DNA from: Phenylobacterium sp.
Lineage (GTDB): Bacteria; Pseudomonadota; Alphaproteobacteria; Caulobacterales; Caulobacteraceae
DNA length: 64,000 bases
Direction of reading: 5' to 3'
Assembly (NCBI RefSeq): GCF_004799515.1
Contig: NZ_SSMX01000007.1
Span: 1 to 64,000 of the forward strand
Of the stretch, positions 43,678-52,305 are shown piece by piece (position 1 is the stretch's first letter; each line of letters begins with the position of its first letter). The translations under genes were made by a program, and so were the position numbers. The notes beneath the pieces were generated by a model that saw only the letters and a list, made by a program, of their open reading frames with translations, searched no databases and was not told the DNA's origin.

Positions 43678-45843
43678 ATGCGTGTCCTTCTTTTGGCCGC
43701 CGCCTTGGTGCTTTCACCCATGATGGCTTCCGCCCAAGATTCCCCAACGGCCGCCCCAGCGTCCGCCGACGTACAGGTCCTGCTGTCCGACTGGGGCGGG
43801 CCGCTGGGCGGCGAGCCGCCGTTCGACAAGGTGAAGGTCGCCGCGTTCAAACCGGCGCTGGACGAGGCGATGCGGCTGGACCTGGCCGAGATCGACGCCA
43901 TCGCCAACGACCCGGCGCCGCCGAGCTTCGACAACACCATCCTGGCGCTCGAGCGGGCGGGCAAGCCGCTGCGGCGCGTGCAGACGATCTACAGCGTCTG
44001 GACCTCCAACCTGAACTCCCCGGACATGCAGGCGGTGGAGCGAGACGCTTCGCCGAAGATGGCGGCCTTCCGCGACAAGATCACCCAGAACCCCAAGCTG
44101 TTCGTCCGCATCGACGCCGTCTACCAGGCCCGCGCCAAGCTGACGCCGGAGCAGCAGCAACTGGTCTGGCTCTACTGGCAGGACGCGGTGAAGCAGGGCG
44201 CGAAGCTGTCGCCGGAGGCCAAGGCGCGGGTCACGGCGATCAACCAGCGCCTCGCGGCGCTCTACACCCAGTTCGGCCAGAACCTGCTCGCCGACGAGGC
44301 GGACTACGTCCTCTATCTGAAAGAGGCCGACCTGGCCGGGTTGCCGACCTCGTTGCGGAACGACGCCGCCAACGCCGCCGCCGAGAAGGGCCGCAAGGGC
44401 GAGTTCGCGATCCTGAACACCCGCTCGTCCATGGATCCGTTCCTGACCTATTCCGACCGGCGTGACCTGCGCGAGAAGGTCTGGCGCACCTTCTACGCCC
44501 GCGGCGACAACAAGGACGCCCATGACAACACCAAGGCCGTCATCCCCGAGATCCTGAAGCTGCGCGGGGAGAAGGCGCGGCTGATGGGCTATCCCAACTA
44601 CGCCGCCTGGAAGCTGCAGGACGAGATGGCCAAGACGCCCGACCGGGCGATGGACCTGATGCTGCGGGTCTGGCCCTCGGCCGTGGCGCGCATCCACCAG
44701 GAGGTCGCCGACATGCAGAAGGTGGCCGACGGCGAGGGCGCGAAGATCAAGATCGAGCCCTGGGACTACCGCTACTACGCCGAGAAGGTGCGCAAGGCGA
44801 AGTACGACCTGGATATGAACCAGGTGAAGCCGTACCTGCAGCTCGACAAGATCCGCGAGGGCATGTTCTGGGCCGCCGGCCAGCTCTACGGCTTCACCTT
44901 CACCAGGGTCGAAGGCGCGCCGGTGTTCGACCCGTCGATGAGCGTGTTCGAGGTCAAGGACCGCGCCGGCCGGCATGTGGGCCTGTGGTACTTCGACCCC
45001 TATGCGCGGCCGGGCAAGAACTCCGGCGCCTGGATGGACGCCTATCGCCCGCAGCAGACGATGGACGGACCGGTCGCGACGATCGTCTCCAACAACGCCA
45101 ACTTCGTGAAGCCCGCGCCCGGCCAGCCGGTGCTGATCTCCTGGGACGACGCGGTGACCATGTTCCACGAGTTCGGCCACGCCCTGCACGGCCTGAACTC
45201 CAACGTCACCTACCCGTCGCTGGCCAGCCCGAACCAGGCGCAGGACTTCGTCGAGTTCCCCTCGCAGCTCAACGAGAACTGGCTGCCGACCAAGGAGGTG
45301 CTGAGCCGCTTCGCGGTCGATGTGAACGGCAAGCCGATCCCGCCGGAGCTGGTCGAACGCATCCTGAAGGCCCAGACCTTCAACCAGGGCTTCGCGGTCG
45401 GCGAATACCTGTCGGCGGCGATCATCGACATGAAGCTGCACACGGCCGATCCGGCCAAGGTGGGCGATCCCGACGCCTTCGAAAAGGCGGAGCTCACCAA
45501 GCTGGGCATGCCGTCCGAGATCGTGATGCGGCACCGCACGCCGCAGTTCCAGCACATCTTCACCGGCGACGGCTATGCCGCCGGCTACTACTCCTACCTG
45601 TGGGCCGAGGTGCTGGACCACGACGCCTTCGAGGCGTTCACCGAGGCGGGCGACCCCTACGACAAGGCGGTGGCCAAGCGGCTGCACGACACCATCATGC
45701 AGGTGGGCTACAGCGTCCCGCCCGACGTGGCCTACCGCAACTTCCGCGGCCGCGATCCGGACGTGGCCGCCTATCTGCGGTCCAAGGGTTTCCCGGTGGA
45801 CGCGAAGCCGAAAGCGCCGGGGGCCAGGCCAGGCGCGGAGTAG
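43678..45843 (+). CDS. M3 family oligopeptidase (Dcp-like), exported
   Basis: This 721-residue protein has a signal peptide (MRVLLLAAALVLSPMMASA, cleavage at ASAQ) and the M3 zinc motif HEFGH at 497-501 in MFHEFGHALHGL, with the downstream Glu in FVEFPSQLNENWL as the third ligand. The length and GLWYFDPYARPGKNSGAWMD phrase match peptidyl-dipeptidase Dcp, which removes dipeptides from the C-terminus of oligopeptides. It is therefore a periplasmic peptidase. It ends two bases before the convergent GlxA-type regulator. Confidence 0.93.
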   Translation: MRVLLLAAALVLSPMMASAQDSPTAAPASADVQVLLSDWGGPLGGEPPFDKVKVAAFKPALDEAMRLDLAEIDAIANDPAPPSFDNTILALERAGKPLRRVQTIYSVWTSNLNSPDMQAVERDASPKMAAFRDKITQNPKLFVRIDAVYQARAKLTPEQQQLVWLYWQDAVKQGAKLSPEAKARVTAINQRLAALYTQFGQNLLADEADYVLYLKEADLAGLPTSLRNDAANAAAEKGRKGEFAILNTRSSMDPFLTYSDRRDLREKVWRTFYARGDNKDAHDNTKAVIPEILKLRGEKARLMGYPNYAAWKLQDEMAKTPDRAMDLMLRVWPSAVARIHQEVADMQKVADGEGAKIKIEPWDYRYYAEKVRKAKYDLDMNQVKPYLQLDKIREGMFWAAGQLYGFTFTRVEGAPVFDPSMSVFEVKDRAGRHVGLWYFDPYARPGKNSGAWMDAYRPQQTMDGPVATIVSNNANFVKPAPGQPVLISWDDAVTMFHEFGHALHGLNSNVTYPSLASPNQAQDFVEFPSQLNENWLPTKEVLSRFAVDVNGKPIPPELVERILKAQTFNQGFAVGEYLSAAIIDMKLHTADPAKVGDPDAFEKAELTKLGMPSEIVMRHRTPQFQHIFTGDGYAAGYYSYLWAEVLDHDAFEAFTEAGDPYDKAVAKRLHDTIMQVGYSVPPDVAYRNFRGRDPDVAAYLRSKGFPVDAKPKAPGARPGAE

Positions 45844-45845
45844 GC

Positions 45846-46787
45846 CTAGGCCCGCGCGGCCCGCCGCAGGGCCTGCGGGGGCTGGCCGAAGGCGCGGAGG
45901 AAGGCGCGGCGCATGCGTTCGGGGTCGCCGAAGCCGGAGCGGGCGGCGACCCGGTCGATGGGCTCGTGGCCGGCCTCCACCTGGGCGCGGGCGGCCTCCA
46001 GGCGCAGGCGCTCCACCGCCTTGGCGGGGGTGACGCCGGTCTCCGCTGTGAAGGCGCGGGCGAAATGGCGCGGGCTCATGGCGGCCTGGTCGGCCAGGCG
46101 CTCGACGGTCAGCGGCTCGGGCAGGCGCTCGCGGATCCAGTCCATCAAGCCGGCGAACCGGCCGCTCGGCCCGCCCATCTCCAGCAGGGCGGAGAACTGG
46201 GACTGGCCGCCGGGACGGCGCTGGTGGACCACCAGCTGCTGGGCCGTGCTGCGGGCGACGTCGCCGCCCAGGTCCTCCTCGATGAGGGCCAGCGCCAGGT
46301 CGATGCCGGCGGTGATCCCGGCCGAGGTCCAAACCGCGCCCTCGCGCACGAAGATGCGATCGGCCTGAAGCCGGATGTGCGGATAGCGCTGCTGGAAATG
46401 GTTGCTGCGGCTCCAGTGGGTGGTGGCGCGCTTGCCGTCCAGCAGGCCCGCCTCAGCCAGCAGATAGGCCCCGCTGCAGACGCTGGCGACACGGCGCGCC
46501 GAGCCCGCCCGGCGGCGCAGCCAGTCCAGGGTCGGCGCCAGGTCCTCGTAGCGGCGGCTGCCCTCGCCGCCGGCGACCAGGATGGTGTCGTAGGCCGCCT
46601 CGTCCAGGGCGTCGGCCGCGAAGGCGACGCCGGAGGAGGAGGCCACCGGGCCGGCCTCCGCCGCCAGCACCGCCATGGAATAGGCGTCGGGGACATAACG
46701 CTCGGCGATCTCGAAGGCGGAAATCGGCCCGGCGGCGTCCAGCAGCTGGAAGCCGGGGAAGATCACCATGGCGAGGCGGCGGGTCAT
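45846..46787 (-). CDS. GlxA-type transcriptional regulator (DJ-1 + AraC domains)
   Basis: This 313-residue protein has an N-terminal DJ-1/PfpI domain (about 1-185) with the cysteine elbow ASVCSGAYLLAEAGLLDGKR and a C-terminal AraC helix-turn-helix (about 215-313) with LERLADQ-like LTVERLADQAAMSPRHFARA and SGFGDPERMRRAF. That architecture is the GlxA/FtrA regulator family. It is divergent from a stand-alone DJ-1-like enzyme, 78 bases away, and may regulate it. The ligand is unknown. Confidence 0.9.
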   Translation of the reverse strand: MTRRLAMVIFPGFQLLDAAGPISAFEIAERYVPDAYSMAVLAAEAGPVASSSGVAFAADALDEAAYDTILVAGGEGSRRYEDLAPTLDWLRRRAGSARRVASVCSGAYLLAEAGLLDGKRATTHWSRSNHFQQRYPHIRLQADRIFVREGAVWTSAGITAGIDLALALIEEDLGGDVARSTAQQLVVHQRRPGGQSQFSALLEMGGPSGRFAGLMDWIRERLPEPLTVERLADQAAMSPRHFARAFTAETGVTPAKAVERLRLEAARAQVEAGHEPIDRVAARSGFGDPERMRRAFLRAFGQPPQALRRAARA

Positions 46788-46865
46788 GGCAGGATCTGTT
46801 GGAAGAATGTCATGTCGGTCACGAGCTTGACCTGAGAGGTTGTGGCCGTCAATGAGGGAAATGCC

Positions 46866-47552
46866 ATGGCTAGACTTCGGATCGTGATCCCGCTCTACGA
46901 GGGCGTCACCCAGCTCGACTTCACCGGCCCGCACCAGGTGCTGAGCCGCGCGCCGGACGCGGAAATCGCCGTGGCCGCGATGGGCGGGGCCGACATCGCC
47001 GCCGACGGGCTGGTGTTCACAGGCCTCGCCGACCTGGCGAAGGTGGAGGCTTGCGACCTGCTGCTGGTCCCGGGCGGCTTCGGGGTCACGAAGGTCCTGC
47101 TGGACGAGGCCTTCATGGGCGAGATCCGCCGCCTGGGCGCGGGCGCGACCTGGCTCACCTCGGTCTGCACCGGCTCGCTGATCCTGGGAGCGGCAGGGTT
47201 CCTGGCCGGAAAGCACGCGGCCTGCCACTGGGCGTGGCGCGAACTCCTGACGCCGTTCGGCGCGATCGCCGACGAAGGCCGGGTGGTGCGTGACGGGAAG
47301 ATCATCACCGGCGGCGGGGTGACCGCCGGCCTCGACTTCGCCTTCGCCGTTCTGGCGGAACTGGCCGGCGAGACCTACGCCCAGACCGTGCAACTCGGCC
47401 TGGAATACGCACCGGCCCCGCCGTTCAACGCCGGGCGGCCGGAGCTGGCCCCGCCGCCGGTGCTGGCGGCCGCCCGGGCGCGCCTCGGGCCGCTGGTGGA
47501 GAAACGCCGCGCCGATGTGGCGGAGGCCGCGGCCCGGCTCGCGTTGGCCTAA
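46866..47552 (+). CDS. DJ-1/PfpI family protein (isonitrile hydratase-like)
   Basis: This 228-residue protein is a single DJ-1/PfpI domain with the nucleophile elbow TSVCTGSLILGAAGFLAGKH and the early acidic residue in LYEGVTQLDFTGPHQVL. The CTG/CTGSL phrase and AACHWAWRELL are as in isonitrile hydratase InhA of Pseudomonas, as I recall it, so an isonitrile or related nitrogen compound is a possible substrate. It is divergent from a GlxA-type regulator whose sensor domain has the same fold. GGGAAA precedes the ATG at 46866. Confidence 0.88.
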   Translation: MARLRIVIPLYEGVTQLDFTGPHQVLSRAPDAEIAVAAMGGADIAADGLVFTGLADLAKVEACDLLLVPGGFGVTKVLLDEAFMGEIRRLGAGATWLTSVCTGSLILGAAGFLAGKHAACHWAWRELLTPFGAIADEGRVVRDGKIITGGGVTAGLDFAFAVLAELAGETYAQTVQLGLEYAPAPPFNAGRPELAPPPVLAAARARLGPLVEKRRADVAEAAARLALA

Positions 47553-47642
47553 TTGGCGAGGCCCCCGCGGCGGCGCTTGCGCTCCCGCGGGGCGGCGGGC
47601 TTTGATGGCGGACCCCAAAAAAGCAAAGCCCAGGACCGTCCC

Positions 47643-48599
47643 ATGAAGTACCGCAAGCTCGGCGCCAGCGACCTCGAGGTCTCGGAGATCTCCCTGGGGT
47701 CGTGGCTGACCTATGGGGTGGGCGTGAAGGAGGACGCGGCGCGGGCCTGCGTCGACCGGGCGTTCGACCTGGGCATCAACTTCATCGACACGGCCAACGT
47801 CTATGGCCGCGGGGCGGCCGAGAGCGTGCTGGGCGAGACCCTCGCCGGGCGCAAGCGCGACAGCTACATCCTGGCCACCAAGGTGTTCGGCCAGATGAGC
47901 GACACCGATCAGGGCCTGTCGCGGGCTCAGATCGAAAAGCAGATCGACGCTTCGCTGCAACGGCTGCGCACCGACTACGTCGACCTCTACCAGTGCCACC
48001 GCTACGACGTGAACACCCCGCTGGAAGAGACGATGGAAGCGCTGACCCAGGTGGTGAAGGCCGGCAAGGCGCGCTGGATCGGCTTTTCCGAATGGTCGCC
48101 GGACCAGATCGAGGCGGCCTTCGCCCTGCCAGGCGTCGAGCGGTTCGTCTCCAGCCAGCCGCAATATTCGCTGCTCTACCGGCGGCCGGAGAAGAAGGTG
48201 ATCCCGCTGTCGGCGGCCAACGGCGTCTCGCAGATCGTCTGGTCGCCGCTGGCGCAGGGCGTGCTGTCGGGCAAGTACCGGCCGGGCGCGGCCCTGCCGG
48301 GCGACAGCCGCGGGGCGAGCGACTCCATGGGCGGCGCCATGAAGTCCTGGCTGGAGCCGTCCATCCTGGAGGCGGTGCAGAAGCTGAAGCCGCTGGCGGA
48401 GGAGGCGGGCTGTTCGCTGTCGCAGTTCTCGCTGGCCTGGGTGCTGCGCGAGCCGAACGTCGCCTCGGCCATCGTGGGCGCGAGCCGGCCCGACCAGCTC
48501 GACGAGAACGCCGCGGCCTCGGGCCTGACGGTCGATCCGGCCCTGTTCGCCAAGGCCGAAGAGATCGTCGCCGAGGTGCGGCGCGAGCCGGCGCGCTAG
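47643..48599 (+). CDS. Aldo/keto reductase (potassium-channel beta-subunit type)
   Basis: This 318-residue NADPH-dependent oxidoreductase has the tetrad Asp/Tyr/Lys/His in FIDTANVYGRGAAESVLG, LATKVFG and YQCHRYD. The phrases KYRKLGASDLEVSEISLGSW and YSLLYRRPEKKVIPL put it in the AKR6/AKR7-like Kv-beta group. Its carbonyl substrate is not evident. The ATG at 47643 gives the usual N-terminus. A metallopeptidase gene starts 12 bases after the stop, so they are probably co-transcribed. Confidence 0.93.
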   Translation: MKYRKLGASDLEVSEISLGSWLTYGVGVKEDAARACVDRAFDLGINFIDTANVYGRGAAESVLGETLAGRKRDSYILATKVFGQMSDTDQGLSRAQIEKQIDASLQRLRTDYVDLYQCHRYDVNTPLEETMEALTQVVKAGKARWIGFSEWSPDQIEAAFALPGVERFVSSQPQYSLLYRRPEKKVIPLSAANGVSQIVWSPLAQGVLSGKYRPGAALPGDSRGASDSMGGAMKSWLEPSILEAVQKLKPLAEEAGCSLSQFSLAWVLREPNVASAIVGASRPDQLDENAAASGLTVDPALFAKAEEIVAEVRREPAR

Positions 48600-48610
48600 G
48601 CGGCCCGCGC

Positions 48611-49282
48611 GTGCCGCTCGACGCCAAGCTCCCCCTCGAAGGGGTCGGCCAGGCTTTCTCGCTGGAGAAGATGGTCCGCGCCCGCGACCTGACCTTCGAG
48701 GCGGTGAAGCGGATCGCCGCGGCCATCGCGCCCGGCATGACCGAGGGCCGCGGCGGCGAGATCGCCGACGAGGTGCTGGCCGAGATGGGCGCCGAGCGGC
48801 TGTGGCACCGCAACGTCATCCGCTTCGGGCCCGGCACCACGGAGATCTTCTCGGGCGAGTTCAACCCGGACTATGTGCTGCAGGCCGAGGATATCTTCTT
48901 CATCGACCTGGGCGTGGTCTGGGACGGCCACGAGGGCGACGCCGGCGACACCTTCGCGGTCGGCGGCGAGCCGGCCATGGCGGCCTGCGCCGAGGCCGCG
49001 CGGGCGCTCTGGGGCGAGGTGGCCGACCGCTGGCGCGGGCAGGGGCTGAGCGGCGAAGCGCTCTACGCCTTCGCGCGTGACCGGGCCGAGGCGATGGGCT
49101 GGCGGCTGAACTGGGAGGTGAAGGGCCACAGGGTCAGTGACTTCCCGCACCTGATCTACAAGGCCGGCGACCTGGGCGACTTCGCCCAGACGCCGCAGGC
49201 CGGCCTCTGGATCCTGGAAATCCAGATCGCCCACCCGAAGCGGCCGTTCGGGGCCTTCTACGAGGATCTGCTGATCGGCTAG
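48611..49282 (+). CDS. M24 family metallopeptidase (Xaa-Pro peptidase-like)
   Basis: This 223-residue protein has the five metal ligands of the M24 creatinase/aminopeptidase fold in order: the two Asp of FIDLGVVWDGHEGDAGDTF, the His of KGHRVSDFPH, and the Glu residues of ILEIQIAHP and FYEDLLIG. Only the catalytic domain is present; there is no creatinase N-terminal domain. It may be an aminopeptidase or a non-peptidase relative. The GTG at 48611 gives M-PLDAKLPLEG; ATG at 48671 is an alternative. Confidence 0.85.
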   Translation: MPLDAKLPLEGVGQAFSLEKMVRARDLTFEAVKRIAAAIAPGMTEGRGGEIADEVLAEMGAERLWHRNVIRFGPGTTEIFSGEFNPDYVLQAEDIFFIDLGVVWDGHEGDAGDTFAVGGEPAMAACAEAARALWGEVADRWRGQGLSGEALYAFARDRAEAMGWRLNWEVKGHRVSDFPHLIYKAGDLGDFAQTPQAGLWILEIQIAHPKRPFGAFYEDLLIG

Positions 49283-49304
49283 GCCCGCAGGTGAGGCCCG
49301 ATCC

Positions 49305-49565
49305 TCACCGCCCGACGACGGTGATCTCCTTGATGATCGACTGGACGGCGGGTTTGGCGCCGACGGTCCACATCAGCTTCAGGAAGGCCAGGCTGTGCGC
49401 CGCGGCCTCCTCGAACTTCCACTCGCAATCGTCGAAGCGGCAGCTTTCGAACTGCGGCGGCTCGCCGCCCGAATAGACCAGCCGGCAGGCCGCGAAGGCG
49501 CAGTCGGAAAAGGTCTCTCCATCCAGCACGACAGTCTGGTGGTTGTAGCTCTCACTAACTTGCAT
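49305..49565 (-). CDS. Conserved hypothetical protein, 86 residues
   Basis: The protein starts MQVSESYNHQTVVLDGETFS and has FSDCAFAACRLVYSGGEPPQ and FESCRFDDCEWKFEEAAAHS, two phrases with cysteines spaced as in pentapeptide-repeat-like coils, followed by a hydrophobic helix LAFLKLMWTVGAKPAV. There is no signal peptide. Its ATG lies two bases after the stop of a 51-codon gene upstream, so the two are probably translationally coupled. Function is unknown. Confidence 0.7.
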   Translation of the reverse strand: MQVSESYNHQTVVLDGETFSDCAFAACRLVYSGGEPPQFESCRFDDCEWKFEEAAAHSLAFLKLMWTVGAKPAVQSIIKEITVVGR

Positions 49566-49567
49566 AC

Positions 49568-49723
49568 TCAGTCTTTCTGCGCGGACGGATCGGCGCCAGG
49601 GTTTTCCGCCGCACGGGCAGCTTCACGTTCACGCTGCTTGGCGGCGGCCTTCTCGGCGGCTTTGGCAGCCTTCGCGCGGTCGCGTTCCTGCCGCTCGAAT
49701 TGGTAGTTCGGGGTCCGAGCCAC
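49568..49723 (-). CDS. Tiny basic helical protein, 51 residues
   Basis: A GTG at 49723 on the minus strand encodes 51 residues that begin MARTPNYQFERQERDRAKAA and continue with alternating Lys/Arg/Glu and Ala, ending PGADPSAQKD. GAGAAG lies shortly before the start. It is read directly from the sequence; the product is short and easily overlooked. Its TGA is two bases before the 86-residue gene. A charged helical protein of this kind is common in Caulobacterales, as far as I recall, but its role is unknown. Confidence 0.7.
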   Translation of the reverse strand: MARTPNYQFERQERDRAKAAKAAEKAAAKQREREAARAAENPGADPSAQKD

Positions 49724-49845
49724 AGCTTCTCTTTCACGGTTTTTGGAGAGACGGCCGCGCCTCCAGGGCCGCGGACTGGGGGGCTGGTATCACAAAATCC
49801 CGGAATGTCCGCATGGGGCGGAAGGACACGGGCGCCGGCGCCGTG

Positions 49846-50304
49846 TCACGCGGCCAGGGGAATCGCAGATCCTGGCGCATCGTCGTTGGCGCTCGGCGGT
49901 GGTTTGCGGCGGCGCGGGCTGGAGGCGCGGGCGCGCGGCCGGGTGCGACGAGCGGCGAGCGCGCGGCGCAGGCCGCGGGCGGCCCATCCGGCGACGGACT
50001 TCAGCCGCACCGCGGCGACCGCGACGCCGATCATCATCAGGGCGTCCACGTAAAGCGTGATGTCCGCGAACCAGAGCACCGGCGCGTAGTCGAGGGACAT
50101 CAGCATGGGCCCGATCTCCACCCAGACCAGGGCTGCGCCGATGAGCAGCAAGAGGATGATGACGATCCGGCGCGGCGGGGTCCGCAACAGCCAGGCCGCC
50201 GGCGCGGCGATCAGGACCTCATGCAGCGCCCGGCCCACCGGCAGGTCCCGGCGGCGGACCGCCGTGAACACCAGGCCGGCGAAGGCGATCATCAATGGCA
50301 GCAT
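49846..50304 (-). CDS. Small membrane protein, unknown function
   Basis: This 152-residue protein has about four membrane segments: MLPLMIAFAGLVFTAV, PAAWLLRTPPRRIVIILLLL, IGAALVWVEIGPMLMSL and VLWFADITLYVDALMMIGVA. The C-terminus is Arg-rich and low in complexity (RALAARRTRPRARASS). GGGGGA lies six bases before the ATG at 50304. A longer reading frame towards 50520 is unlikely because it would overlap the SRPBCC gene. The family is not recognised. Confidence 0.65.
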   Translation of the reverse strand: MLPLMIAFAGLVFTAVRRRDLPVGRALHEVLIAAPAAWLLRTPPRRIVIILLLLIGAALVWVEIGPMLMSLDYAPVLWFADITLYVDALMMIGVAVAAVRLKSVAGWAARGLRRALAARRTRPRARASSPRRRKPPPSANDDAPGSAIPLAA

Positions 50305-50366
50305 GCTGGTCCCCCGCGAACTGCGGTTGAGCTGGGGAGGCGCGGCGCGCGCCGCAAGGGCCTGGC

Positions 50367-51050
50367 CTAAGCGGGGGGCAGGGTCGCGGCGACGTGGTCC
50401 CGGTAGAGCGCGATCAGCTCCATCCAGCGTTCCCGGTCCCGCAGGGAGCGGAAAACCTCGGCGCGCCTGGCTTTCTCCTCCGGCGTGAAGTCGTCCATGC
50501 CGCCGGACCAGGTGGCCCACCTGTGGACGAAGGCGCTGATCGTGGTGGCCGGCAGGCGCGAGCCCGGCTCGACGCCGTCGAGATGGTCGGCCAGGGCGTC
50601 GAACATGGCGTGGAACCCGCCCATCGCCCCGGGCCGCCAGGGCGGATAGCTGCCCGGCGCCTCACACCCGAGGTCGCGCCGCTGCTCATCGCTCATCCGC
50701 GCCACCCAGGGGTCGGGCTGCGGGACGCCGTCGCGCGGGAAGCTGTGGATGAACTGCATGCGCGTTCCGCCTGCGACCGCGCTGAGACCGTACTGGAAGA
50801 CCTGGCCCTGCTTGTCGTCGGCCAGGCGCAGCAGGCCGGGCGGCTCGCTGGCCTGGACCGCGCCCTGGAAGCCGTCGTCGCCGAACCAGTAGCGGCCGCC
50901 GGCCTTGGCTTCGAGCCGCCCGGGGATGAACCAGACGGAGAACGCCGCGGGCTCGACGATCGCGTGCCACACCCGCTCGATCGGGTGCGGGTAGGTCCAC
51001 ACATATTCCAGCGTGTACCGGTCGATGAACCGCGCGAGCGCCTCAGCCAT
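50367..51050 (-). CDS. SRPBCC (AHSA1-like) domain protein
   Basis: This 227-residue protein starts with VWTYPHPIERVWHAIVEPAA and FSVWFIPGRLEAKAGGRYWF, typical of AHSA1/START-like domains that bind hydrophobic ligands. A second part with GFHAMFDALADHLDGVEPGS and a helical C-terminus ISAFVHRWATWSGGMDDFTP follows. No enzyme function can be read. It starts 54 bases downstream of the alcohol dehydrogenase stop on the same strand and could share its transcript. Confidence 0.85.
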   Translation of the reverse strand: MAEALARFIDRYTLEYVWTYPHPIERVWHAIVEPAAFSVWFIPGRLEAKAGGRYWFGDDGFQGAVQASEPPGLLRLADDKQGQVFQYGLSAVAGGTRMQFIHSFPRDGVPQPDPWVARMSDEQRRDLGCEAPGSYPPWRPGAMGGFHAMFDALADHLDGVEPGSRLPATTISAFVHRWATWSGGMDDFTPEEKARRAEVFRSLRDRERWMELIALYRDHVAATLPPA

Positions 51051-51103
51051 CGGCGTCCTCCCGTTGCCCGCCTGCGCCAGGCAAGCCGGCGTCTGGCCGC
51101 CTC

Positions 51104-52171
51104 CTAGGCTGCTTGGGCAGCCTCGTCCTTCAGGGACTGCATGTCGATGACGAAGCGGTACTTCACGTCATTCTTCAGCATGCGGGCGTAGGCGGTCTCG
51201 ATGTCCTGGATCGGGATCATCTCGATGTCGGAGGCGACGCCGTGCTCGGCGCAGAAGTCGAGCATCTCCTGGGTCTCGGCGATGCCGCCGATGCCGGAGC
51301 CGGCGATGGAGCGGCGGGCCATCAGCAGCGGGAAGACCGAGGGGCTCTTGTGCTCGGAGGCCGGCGCGCCGACCAGCACCATCGTCCCGTCCAGCGCCAG
51401 CGCATTGATGTAGGGGTCGAGGTCCATCGGGACCGCGACGGTGTTGATGATCAGGTCGAAGGTGCGCGCTTGGGCCTTCATCGCCTTGCGGTCGGTGGAG
51501 ATCACCACGTGGCTCGCGCCCAGGCGGCGCGCGTCGGCTTCCTTGCCGGGCGAGGTGGTGAAGAGGGTGACCTCGGCGCCCAGGGCGTGGGCCAGCTTGA
51601 CGCCCATGTGGCCCAGGCCGCCCGGGCCCACGACGCCCACCTTCTTGCCGGGGCCGGCGCCCCAGTGCTTCAGCGGCGAATAGGTGGTGATGCCGGCGCA
51701 GAGCAGGGGCGCCGCGGCGGCCAGGTCGAGGCTGTCGGGGACGCTGAGGACGAACTCCTCGCGCACGGTGATCTTGTCGGAATAGCCGCCGTAGGTGGGC
51801 TCGCCGGTGGTGCGGTCCTGGCCGCCATAGGTGCCGGTCATGCCCTCTTCGCAGTACTGCTCCAGGCCCGCCTTGCAGGGGACGCAGTGCTGGCAGCTGT
51901 CGACCATGCAGCCCACGGCCACGGCGTCGCCGACCTTGAACTTCGAGACGTGGCCGCCGACCGCGCTCACCCGGCCGACGATCTCGTGGCCCGGGACGGT
52001 GGGGAAGGTGACGCCCGCCCACTCGCCGCGGGCGGTGTGCAGATCGGAGTGGCAGACGCCGCAGTAGAGGATGTCGATGGCCACGTCGTGCGGGCCGGGT
52101 TCGCGGCGTTCGAAGCTGAAGGGGGCAAGTGGCGAGGTGGCGCTTTGCGCGGCGTAGGCATGGACATGCAT
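51104..52171 (-). CDS. NAD(P)-dependent zinc alcohol dehydrogenase (YahK/cinnamyl type)
   Basis: This 355-residue medium-chain dehydrogenase has the catalytic zinc ligands CGVCHSDLH and PGHEIVG, the structural zinc cysteines of CMVDSCQHCVPCKAGLEQYC, and the nucleotide-binding VGVVGPGGLGHMGVKLAHAL. The cysteine pattern and the phrase CAGITTYSPLKHWGAGPGKK place it with YahK and plant cinnamyl alcohol dehydrogenases, which reduce aldehydes with NADPH. It may act on aromatic aldehydes, consistent with the coniferyl aldehyde dehydrogenase elsewhere in the window, but that link is inference. Confidence 0.93.
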   Translation of the reverse strand: MHVHAYAAQSATSPLAPFSFERREPGPHDVAIDILYCGVCHSDLHTARGEWAGVTFPTVPGHEIVGRVSAVGGHVSKFKVGDAVAVGCMVDSCQHCVPCKAGLEQYCEEGMTGTYGGQDRTTGEPTYGGYSDKITVREEFVLSVPDSLDLAAAAPLLCAGITTYSPLKHWGAGPGKKVGVVGPGGLGHMGVKLAHALGAEVTLFTTSPGKEADARRLGASHVVISTDRKAMKAQARTFDLIINTVAVPMDLDPYINALALDGTMVLVGAPASEHKSPSVFPLLMARRSIAGSGIGGIAETQEMLDFCAEHGVASDIEMIPIQDIETAYARMLKNDVKYRFVIDMQSLKDEAAQAA

Positions 52172-52276
52172 GGGGACCGTCCGTCGAGGTCTGGATCTGA
52201 TTGTGGGAGCGCGCGCCGGGGAACGGCGCACAGGCTCAAGATGGGCCCCGCAAGCCGAAAGGTCAGGCCTTGACAG

Positions 52277-52305
52277 GGAAATTCTGCACCGCGTGCAGGA
52301 TTTCC
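52277..52305 (-). terminator. 13-bp hairpin after dipZ
   Basis: GGAAATTCTGCAC (52277-52289) and GTGCAGGATTTCC (52293-52305) pair fully around CGC, with one G-T wobble. The hairpin begins at the dipZ stop codon and lies before the alcohol dehydrogenase gene on the same strand. There is no strong T-run, so it may end transcription or protect the dipZ message. Confidence 0.55.

Noticed and set aside
49555..49737. 60-codon Arg/Pro-rich frame overlapping the 51-codon gene
   Set aside because: The alternative frame at 49568-49723 has a balanced charged helical product, a plausible start and exact abutment to the next gene.
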